DNA from: Candidatus Levyibacteriota bacterium
GTDB taxonomy: Bacteria > Patescibacteriota > Microgenomatia > Levybacterales > UBA12049
Assembly (NCBI GenBank): GCA_016192645.1
Contig: JACPTT010000038.1
Coordinates: forward strand, 1-8,298
Direction of reading: 5' to 3'
Length of the DNA stretch: 8,298 bases
Translations under genes and position numbers: made by a program
The notes under the pieces: generated by a model
Told to the model about the DNA's origin: nothing
Database searches by the model: none
The model's input: only the letters and a program-made list of their open reading frames with translations
Shown here: in pieces, positions 1 through 4,583 of the stretch
Position numbering within the stretch: the stretch's first letter is position 1
Layout: every line of letters begins with the position of its first letter

Positions 1-378
1 TTTAAGGTTGAGGGGCAAATCATAGAAAGACAACGATCCCCCTAGGGCATCTATTTCGTTTGTGAAAAAATTATGTTTGATTTTCTTAATCCAGTCTTTG
101 GGCAAAATGGCGTCAGCGTCGGTACGAGCAATAATTTTATATTTGGCACTATTAAAGCCGCTGTTTCTGGCAAAAATCATTCCCTGTCGCTTCTCTTGAA
201 TAACCTTTACGGGAAATTCTTTGCAGATTTTTATCGTCTTATCGGTGCAATTATTATCAACAACAATAATCTCGTCTGGCAAAACTTCCTGTTCTATAAG
301 ACTCTCAAGACACCGCTTGATATATCGTTCTTCGTTATACGCAGGAATTACAACAGAAACCTTTAAATTATTTAACAT
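1..378 (-). CDS. Glycosyltransferase family 2, N-terminal part (runs off window)
   Basis: The 126 visible residues match the start of a GT-A fold family 2 glycosyltransferase, which transfers a sugar from a nucleotide-sugar to a glycan or lipid acceptor at the inner face of the membrane. Seen: the opening strand SVVIPAYNEE (about residues 8-17), the nucleotide-binding VVDNNCTDKT (39-48), QGMIFARNSG (about 65-74), and a DXD-type metal site in ARTDADA (84-90). The gene starts with ATG at 378 and overlaps the end of the upstream methyltransferase gene by 11 nt, so the two are probably co-transcribed and translationally coupled. No separate promoter or Shine-Dalgarno is apparent. The C-terminal part, including the acceptor site and any membrane segments, lies outside the window, so donor and acceptor cannot be assigned. 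Family assignment is secure; the pathway is not. Confidence 0.9.
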   Translation of the reverse strand, partial: MLNNLKVSVVIPAYNEERYIKRCLESLIEQEVLPDEIIVVDNNCTDKTIKICKEFPVKVIQEKRQGMIFARNSGFNSAKYKIIARTDADAILPKDWIKKIKHNFFTNEIDALGGSLSFYDLPLNLK

Positions 379-730
379 GCTTCATAACCTCATAAAGAAC
401 GATTCCTAAGCTTACCATTACATTGAGACTTTTGTTCACTCCCCACATGGGCAGTTCGACGATTTGGTCGGCGATTTCCAGAACCTCTTTTGAAACCCCG
501 GCTGTTTCGTTGCCAACAACCAAAGCCAAAGGAAACCGATAATCAGCCTTGTCATATTGAACACTTTTTATACTCTGCTCAATGACAACGATTTTTAATT
601 TTTCATTTTTAATTTTTAATTTGGTAATTGCTTCCTTCGCAGAGGGAGCATATTGCCAGTCTACCCACTCCGTCGTATTTATCGATGCCTTCTTAATTCT
701 TGTATGCGGGGCGTCTCCGTTTCCCCGCAT
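368..730 (-). CDS. SpoU/TrmH-family RNA 2'-O-methyltransferase, C-terminal piece (frameshifted gene)
   Basis: This is the second half of the same SPOUT methyltransferase, holding the knotted AdoMet-binding region. Seen: motif 2 as FPLALVVGNETAGVSKEVL and motif 3 as VELPMWGVNKSLNVMVSLGI, both close to the family pattern. The true coding boundary is the GGGG run at 708-711; the ATG at 730 is incidental and unlikely to be used. Between the two motifs the protein carries KLKIKNEKLKI, encoded by an AT-rich repeat (591-623) that also occurs in the penicillin-binding protein at the right end of the window. Relatives usually have a short charged loop here, so the repeat was probably inserted in frame into a tolerant surface loop. 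The stop codon lies inside the start of the glycosyltransferase gene. Confidence 0.82.
   Translation of the reverse strand: MRGNGDAPHTRIKKASINTTEWVDWQYAPSAKEAITKLKIKNEKLKIVVIEQSIKSVQYDKADYRFPLALVVGNETAGVSKEVLEIADQIVELPMWGVNKSLNVMVSLGIVLYEVMKHVK
591..623 (-). repeat. 33-nt AT-rich repeat, copy 1 (inside methyltransferase gene)
   Basis: The stretch is identical over 33 nt to 8242-8274. On the minus strand it encodes KLKIKNEKLKI in both host genes, in the same reading phase. It is built of alternating AATTTTTA-like words with a central TTTTTCATTTTT. Confidence 0.9.
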
Positions 731-900
731 AAAATTACTTTTTCTGCCGAAACGGCGTCAGCCAGTCTAAAAATCGCCCCAACATTATAAGTGTCCAGTA
801 CGTTGTCAAGAATAATGTAGATCGGATTTTTCTTGACTCTTCTGAATTCTTCTTCCGAGGGCTTAGTCGTCCTCAGCTCCTTTGCCCCAAGTTTGACCAT
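679..900 (-). CDS. SpoU/TrmH-family RNA 2'-O-methyltransferase, N-terminal piece (frameshifted gene)
   Basis: This is the first half of a SPOUT-class methyltransferase that would move a methyl group from S-adenosylmethionine to a ribose 2'-OH of tRNA or rRNA. Seen: the SpoU motif 1 stretch LDNVLDTYNVGAIFRLADA with N-x-G-x3-R at residues 39-45, then EKVILCGETETP. After that the frame turns to nonsense and stops at 679. Adding one C to the CCCC run (GGGG at 708-711 on the plus strand) gives ETETPPHTRIKKASINTTEW and joins the second half perfectly, for a 177-residue protein. I chose ATG 900 over the in-frame ATG at 924 because a perfect TATAAT (907-912) lies between them, six bases before ATG 900. 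The missing base may be a sequencing error in a homopolymer or a real mutation. Programmed shifting is less likely because no heptameric slippery site is seen. Confidence 0.82.
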   Translation of the reverse strand: MVKLGAKELRTTKPSEEEFRRVKKNPIYIILDNVLDTYNVGAIFRLADAVSAEKVILCGETETPRIQELRRHR

Positions 901-906
901 GAAGGT

Positions 907-912
907 ATTATA
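907..912 (-). promoter_or_regulatory. -10 box (TATAAT) of the methyltransferase gene, leaderless type
   Basis: A perfect TATAAT is followed by exactly six bases (ACCTTC) and then ATG 900, placing the expected transcription start on the start codon. The -35 region is weak: TTCTAA, three of six matches at 16-nt spacing. No Shine-Dalgarno is present. Confidence 0.6.
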
Positions 913-939
913 CAATAATCGCAAAGCATTAGAAGGATT

Positions 940-2019
940 TTAATCCTTGGAGGAACCGCTGCCTGAAGAGCCAGAGCTTGAAGACCCGCTTCCGGAAGAG
1001 CCGCTGCCTGAACCTGAACTTCCGCTTCCCGAGTTTTCACTCGGTCCAGAGTTACTTCCCGAAGATCCGCTGCTTCCCGAATTTTCTCCTACCGACTGCT
1101 TGCGAATCTCACTCACATTTTGCTGGGCTTGTTGAAATCCTCGGGCTGCTTTTTGCGCTTCTTCAATGGCTTTTCTTGCCTGCTCGGCTACTTTATCCTG
1201 AACCTTCAAAAACCCCTCCTGTTTCTTTTTCTCTGCTTCAAGAAGCCTTTCTTCGGCTTTTCTTAATCCTTCATTTTTCTCCTCAATTGCCTTTCTCAAA
1301 GCTTCTTCTCGCCTTTTTAAAGACTTTTGCGCAGATTCCGACGCTTCCTTTCTAAGCTCCTCCAGTTCGTGTTCAACCTCCCGAGCTGACGCAGATGCCT
1401 CCCGCACCCGCCTCTGTACCAATCTATTTAAGTCATCCCGTATCTCATTTTCAAGTTCGTCTTCCGGCAGTGAATCCTCAATCTTTACCTTTGCTTCCAT
1501 CAGCGCTCCCTGAATTGCCTTAACGCGAATTCTAAGCTCCCCTGTTGCTTGGCTTTCCAAAACATCCAAAGACCCTTGTTTTTCTTTAACGGAGAGGTTT
1601 ATCACCCTTGCCAAATCCGAAATATTTCTGCCGGTGAGCTTAGCGGCGGCTAAATCCTCCCCTGCCTTTTGCAGGTTTTGCGAAACGCCGTCCAATGCTG
1701 TCTGAATACCTTTTTGATTATTCTTTGCCAGCATAAATCGAAGTTCTGCCAGCCGTTCTCCGGCAATATCGGCACGAACTTTGGCTCGGGCTTCCGGCGT
1801 AATTGCCAAAAGCAAACGGGTAGTCTGTTTTAGCCGATCAAGAAAAAAAAGCGGGCTGTCGGGAAGAATTAAACCCGGACCTTCAACTGTTGGGGGGATT
1901 GAAAACTGTTGATTCTCTGTTTCTGCACCCAAGACCTGCTTTTGATGATGAGCAGAAACTTCCTCTGTTGTTCCAATTAAGAAAAAGAGAATAAAAAAAA
2001 TATAGAAAATTCTCTTCAC
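940..2019 (-). CDS. Secreted DUF5667-domain protein with coiled coil and Ser/Gly-rich tail
   Basis: A 359-residue exported protein of unknown function. Seen: a signal peptide (MKR, then a Phe/Ile/Leu-rich core at residues 4-15, likely cleavage after A23 in EVSA-HH); a DUF5667-like region from about residue 50 to 150 beginning LILPDSPLFFLDRLKQTTR and containing TPEARAKVRADIAGERLAE; a long charged helical region rich in Glu, Lys, Arg and Ala (about 190-308) with coiled-coil character; and a 51-residue tail (309-359) made almost only of Ser and Gly. The start is GTG at 2019, since a consensus promoter ends just before it. DUF5667 proteins are frequent in Patescibacteria. A structural or cell-envelope role is plausible, with the tail as flexible linker or surface tether, but that is inference. 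The tail DNA is repetitive and GC-rich and could vary in length. Confidence 0.85.
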   Translation of the reverse strand: MKRIFYIFFILFFLIGTTEEVSAHHQKQVLGAETENQQFSIPPTVEGPGLILPDSPLFFLDRLKQTTRLLLAITPEARAKVRADIAGERLAELRFMLAKNNQKGIQTALDGVSQNLQKAGEDLAAAKLTGRNISDLARVINLSVKEKQGSLDVLESQATGELRIRVKAIQGALMEAKVKIEDSLPEDELENEIRDDLNRLVQRRVREASASAREVEHELEELRKEASESAQKSLKRREEALRKAIEEKNEGLRKAEERLLEAEKKKQEGFLKVQDKVAEQARKAIEEAQKAARGFQQAQQNVSEIRKQSVGENSGSSGSSGSNSGPSENSGSGSSGSGSGSSGSGSSSSGSSGSGSSKD

Positions 2020-2025
2020 ATACCT

Positions 2026-2055
2026 ATTATGTGGGGATTTTTAATGGGTTGTCAA
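2026..2055 (-). promoter_or_regulatory. Promoter of the DUF5667 gene, leaderless type
   Basis: TTGACA (2050-2055, read on the minus strand), an 18-nt spacer, CATAAT (2026-2031), six bases (AGGTAT), then the GTG start at 2019. The -35 is perfect and the -10 matches five of six. Transcription is expected to begin at the GTG itself. Confidence 0.75.
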
Positions 2056-2078
2056 GGGGTAAGCTTATGTGCTACCAT
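2049..2078 (+). promoter_or_regulatory. Candidate divergent promoter of the YdjM-like gene
   Basis: TTGTCA (2049-2054), an 18-nt spacer and TACCAT (2073-2078) preceded by an extended TGC. The -35 matches five of six and the -10 four of six. It lies back to back with the minus-strand promoter, and the two -35 hexamers overlap by five bases. The predicted start near 2085 gives a leader of about 50 nt that coincides with the palindromic repeat at 2088-2140. Confidence 0.4.
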
Positions 2079-2087
2079 ATTCTTTTA

Positions 2088-2140
2088 TATGACTCTTCAA
2101 CGAAACGCTCAGAGTCATACTGAGGTATTCGAAGTATGAC
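2088..2140 (+). repeat. Palindromic REP-like repeat with two alternative hairpins, ending in a start codon
   Basis: Arm TATGACTCT (2088-2096) pairs with AGAGTCATA (2111-2119). GTCATACT (2114-2121) pairs with AGTATGAC (2133-2140). The two helices share 2114-2119, so only one can form at a time, and the second contains the ATG at 2136-2138. The core CTGAGnnnnTCGAAG is shared with 4061-4082, so this is probably a diverged copy of a dispersed palindromic repeat. Confidence 0.65.
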
Positions 2141-2579
2141 TGCAACTGGACATGCGGTAATAGGAACTGTAATTGCGGCAAAAGTGGGTAACCCCGCTTT
2201 GGCTATTCCCCTTGCCCTTGCCTCCCATATTGCCGCTGACTTTATACCCCATTGGGATACCGGAACAAATAGGGAGAAAAAGGGTCTTCAGCGGGTATTG
2301 TTTGAAACAATTTTTGATGTATTACTGAGTTTTGCTTTATCTTATGGACTTCTTGTCTTTCTTTTCCCAAAAACAGAACCTCTTTATGCATTCCTTATTA
2401 TTCTTGCTTCTCAATCGTTTGACTGGCTCATGGCACCCTACTACTTCTTCGGGATTAAAGCCTTTAAATGGGCCTATGATCTTCAAAAATTATTTGATAA
2501 TAAACTCGACAAACCGTGGGGAATTATAAATCAGGTAGGAATTCTTGCACTCCTAATTTTAGCGGCATTACTATTCTAA
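2136..2579 (+). CDS. YdjM-like predicted metal-dependent membrane hydrolase
   Basis: A 147-residue membrane protein resembling the small LexA-regulated YdjM/YbcI family (DUF457 type). Seen: MTATGHAVIG with H6, then SHIAADFIPHWD with H31, D35, H39 and D41, a His/Asp pattern suited to binding a metal. Hydrophobic helices follow at about residues 56-77, 83-107 and 128-147, with polar loops between. Family annotation as metal-dependent hydrolase rests on similarity to zinc phospholipase C-like proteins; the substrate is not known and a lipid is only a guess. The gene stands alone on the plus strand, divergent from the DUF5667 gene. There is no Shine-Dalgarno, and the start codon lies within a repeat arm. 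The ATG fits the usual family N-terminus, so the start is fairly sure. Confidence 0.72.
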   Translation: MTATGHAVIGTVIAAKVGNPALAIPLALASHIAADFIPHWDTGTNREKKGLQRVLFETIFDVLLSFALSYGLLVFLFPKTEPLYAFLIILASQSFDWLMAPYYFFGIKAFKWAYDLQKLFDNKLDKPWGIINQVGILALLILAALLF

Positions 2580-2667
2580 ATCTAAATTTCCGCACCGCTT
2601 CGTCCTATCTATTCCGATCCCGTATCGTTATAGATTCGCCGATCCGGTAAAATGAATAATTTTTGAT

Positions 2668-2685
2668 GTTTCGAAAGATCGAAAC
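2668..2685. repeat. Inverted repeat upstream of the NSKYGF-protein promoter
   Basis: GTTTCGA (2668-2674) and TCGAAAC (2679-2685) form a 7-bp perfect inverted repeat around AAGA. It ends 26 bases before the -35 box of the next gene. With no U-tract on either strand it is not a convincing terminator; an operator is possible. Apart from this and the promoter, 2580-2747 shows nothing recognisable. Confidence 0.4.
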
Positions 2686-2711
2686 AAATTCAGAACGACT
2701 ATTGCGTATTA

Positions 2712-2740
2712 TTGACATTAAACTGGTTGAGTGAAATAAT
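2712..2740 (+). promoter_or_regulatory. Promoter of the TM-anchored NSKYGF protein gene, leaderless type
   Basis: TTGACA (2712-2717), a 17-nt spacer, AATAAT (2735-2740), seven bases, then ATG 2748. The perfect -35 overlaps a TTG codon that could be mistaken for the gene start. No Shine-Dalgarno is present. Confidence 0.72.
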
Positions 2741-2747
2741 TAAGTTC

Positions 2748-3467
2748 ATGGATGATATAAGCCAACAAATTCCTCCTCAGAACCCTCCTCCTAGTTCGGT
2801 TCCTTCCTCACTTAACCCTCCCGAACAAAACCCTCCTTCCGATAGCAAAACTAACCCCGATTCAATCGGGACTAACTGGCTAAAATGGATCCTGATTATC
2901 ATTTTTGTCATCGCGCTCTCCTCTGGCGGAACTTATTTTGTTCTCTCTCAAACAAAGAAACAATCTACTCCAACTCCCGTAATCGTTCAAACCCCTTCTC
3001 CCACCCCAACCCCCGACCTTTACACTGAGGGAACTCGAAGTGCAACTACAAATTGGAAAACATATACAAACTCTAAATACGGATTTGAATTCCAATACGA
3101 TACTAAAGCTAAGGTAAGTAAAGAATTAGAAACAGATGACGGAAGATTGCTTGTTGATATAAGTAATGAACAGTTTCAAAAGGATAGATATCTCGATGAT
3201 GTAGTTTTTTTTAGTTTAGAAGTTTTAAAAATCCCTTGTAGTGAATGGGTTGGGGATTTAAAAAATGTAACAATAACGAAAACCATTGCGGGAATGAAAG
3301 CCGTATACTACGAGGGGAATGCAGCATATGGTACGTATAGAAGGTTTGCCTGCTTAGCAAAAAGTGATAATACTTATCTCTTTGTTCAAGACATAACATA
3401 TCCTGAACACAAAGAAAGCTCTGGAGTAATGTTCAATCAAATCCTCTCCACCTTCAGATTCGACTAA
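2748..3467 (+). CDS. Single-pass membrane protein with extracellular NSKYGF-type domain, function unknown
   Basis: A 239-residue protein that I can describe but not name. Seen: a Pro/Gln/Asn-rich cytoplasmic N-terminus (about 2-40) with repeated NPP/PPS units; one membrane segment at about 46-67 (WILIIIFVIALSSGGTYFVL) followed by Lys residues; a Pro/Thr linker (74-89) typical of wall-spanning spacers; and a C-terminal domain beginning WKTYTNSKYGFEFQYD (103-118). The NSKYGF-F-Y signature recurs in envelope proteins of Patescibacteria and loosely resembles PsbP-like folds (family impression, not a search result). Two Cys in the exported domain could form a disulfide. I place the start at ATG 2748 and not at the in-frame TTG 2712, because TTG 2712 is the -35 box. 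The gene converges on topA. An anchored surface protein is the safest description. Confidence 0.7.
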   Translation: MDDISQQIPPQNPPPSSVPSSLNPPEQNPPSDSKTNPDSIGTNWLKWILIIIFVIALSSGGTYFVLSQTKKQSTPTPVIVQTPSPTPTPDLYTEGTRSATTNWKTYTNSKYGFEFQYDTKAKVSKELETDDGRLLVDISNEQFQKDRYLDDVVFFSLEVLKIPCSEWVGDLKNVTITKTIAGMKAVYYEGNAAYGTYRRFACLAKSDNTYLFVQDITYPEHKESSGVMFNQILSTFRFD

Positions 3468-3519
3468 CACTCACTGCAAGCAAATTCACGCAATAAAAAT
3501 TAACAATATTAGCATTTCA

Positions 3520-3543
3520 GTATCGTAGACTAGACAACGATAC
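3520..3543. terminator. Hairpin between convergent genes, possible bidirectional terminator
   Basis: GTATCGT (3520-3526) and ACGATAC (3537-3543) are a perfect 7-bp inverted repeat with a 10-nt loop, midway between the convergent stop codons at 3467 and 3567. Neither side has a clear U-tract, so terminator function is only inferred from position. Confidence 0.3.
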
Positions 3544-3566
3544 AAAATATTACAGCGGAATCGAGG

Positions 3567-4583
3567 CTACACCAAGGTCTTTTTCATGCTCTCTAGTTTC
3601 CAAGTTGCGTAATCACAGGCGGGGTAATTGGAACAACCGAAGAATTTGCGGCCTTTTCTTGTTTTTTTGACAATAATCTCTCCTGCGTCTTTTGGGCATT
3701 TGAGTCCTGTTTTCTCAACAAAGGGTTTACTGAACTTACACTTGGGAAATGAACCGCAAGAGATAAACTTTCCGAATCGCCCAATCCGAACAACAAGATT
3801 TGATTTACACTCCGGGCATTTCTCATCGGTTTTCTCAACCTCAATTTTTACCCTTTTGGCATCCTCTTTTACTTTTTCTACTGTTTTTTCAAACGGCTTA
3901 TAAAACTGCGCAATCACAGGCACCCACTCCCGTTTGCCATGTGCAATGTTATCTAACTCATCCTCCATCTCTGCCGTAAAAGGAATATCATCAATTGTGG
4001 AAAAATACTTTACCAAAAAATCGTTTACGGCAATTCCCACCGGTGTTGGAGTAAGTCGTTGTCCTGAGCCTGTCGAAGGATCCCGTTCCACATACTGGCG
4101 TTCTTCAATGGTTGAAATAATCATTGCATAAGTTGAGGGCCTGCCGATTCCTTTTTCCTCCAAAGTTTTAATAAGCGATGCTTCGTTGTAGCGCGGCGGC
4201 GGCGGAGTTTCATGTTTTTCTGCGTTTATGTTTAGCAAGTTAAGACTTTCCGAAACCTTAAATTCGGGTAATTTTTTATCATCTAATGCCTGCGGATTTG
4301 CTTTTAAAAACCCCTCAAAAACAAGAACAGACCCACTCGCCCTAAGTCTATAATTATCTCTTTTATTTTGAATTTTGAATTTTGAATTTTGAATTTGAGA
4401 GTCAACAATAACTGTTGTTGACTCGATTATGGCATCTGCCATCTGGCTTGCCACTGCCCTTCTCCAAATCAACTCATATAATTTTGGGGCATCATTCCCC
4501 ATATAATTTTGGGGCATCATTCCCCATCTGACTTCTGATATCCGATGTCTGAACTCTGATATTTGTTGGTCGTATACCCTCAT
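3567..4583 (-). CDS. topA: DNA topoisomerase I (TopA), C-terminal piece of frameshifted gene
   Basis: The 3' part of a type IA topoisomerase, which relaxes negative supercoils by passing strands through a transient 5'-phosphotyrosyl break. Seen: KLYELIWRRAVASQMADA, then the conserved GVGxPSTYA-type stretch as EEKGIGRPSTYAMIISTIEERQYVER, LTPTPVGIAVNDFL, and FTAEMEDELDNIAHGKREW, followed by two C-terminal zinc ribbons. The first ribbon is complete (CPEC, then SC and KC). The second has lost one ligand, reading CPKD where CPKC is usual, then GCSNYPAC. Translation of this frame depends on the upstream 25-bp duplication (4476-4525) being absent; with one copy removed the gene runs continuously from 5796 to 3567 and encodes 734 residues. 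Two repeat-derived segments lie inside: NSKFKIQNK near 4365-4398 and DPSTGSGQ near 4061-4082. Confidence 0.9.
   Translation of the reverse strand: MRVYDQQISEFRHRISEVRWGMMPQNYMGNDAPKLYELIWRRAVASQMADAIIESTTVIVDSQIQNSKFKIQNKRDNYRLRASGSVLVFEGFLKANPQALDDKKLPEFKVSESLNLLNINAEKHETPPPPRYNEASLIKTLEEKGIGRPSTYAMIISTIEERQYVERDPSTGSGQRLTPTPVGIAVNDFLVKYFSTIDDIPFTAEMEDELDNIAHGKREWVPVIAQFYKPFEKTVEKVKEDAKRVKIEVEKTDEKCPECKSNLVVRIGRFGKFISCGSFPKCKFSKPFVEKTGLKCPKDAGEIIVKKTRKGRKFFGCSNYPACDYATWKLESMKKTLV
4061..4082 (-). repeat. REP-like palindrome inside topA (encodes PSTGSGQ)
   Basis: On the plus strand TCCTGAGCCTGTCGAAGGA contains the arms TCCT/AGGA and the core CTGAGnnnnTCGAAG, also found at 2120-2134. On the minus strand it encodes PSTGSGQ, between YVER and LTPTPVG, where relatives have only a short Lys/Arg-rich loop. 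It looks inserted in frame. Confidence 0.72.
4365..4398 (-). repeat. 7-nt tandem repeat (ATTTTGA x4) inside topA
   Basis: Four perfect ATTTTGA units (4365-4392, plus strand) and a degenerate fifth encode the stretch QNSKFKIQNK on the minus strand. Gain or loss of one unit would shift the topA frame. Confidence 0.85.
4476..4525 (-). repeat. Perfect 25-bp tandem duplication disrupting topA
   Basis: Bases 4476-4500 and 4501-4525 are identical. The unit length is not a multiple of three. With both copies the upstream frame ends at a TGA (4492-4494) just after the second KLY; with a single copy the frame reads MGNDAPKLYELIWRR without a break. Confidence 0.95.

Noticed and set aside
708..711. Programmed ribosomal frameshift site in the methyltransferase
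   Set aside because: No X-XXY-YYZ heptamer and no clear downstream pseudoknot; a homopolymer error or plain mutation is simpler.
933..948. AAGGATT/AATCCTT palindrome as terminator of the DUF5667 gene
   Set aside because: The loop would be only two bases, there is no U-tract, and it overlaps the stop codon and the next gene's -35 region.
947..1355. Antisense Pro/Glu-repeat reading frames on the plus strand
   Set aside because: They are shadows of the Ser/Gly tail and coiled-coil region of the DUF5667 gene, with no promoter or family match.
2712..2747. TTG start giving a 12-residue longer NSKYGF protein
   Set aside because: The TTG is the first codon-sized part of a perfect -35 TTGACA; ATG 2748 lies seven bases past the matching -10.
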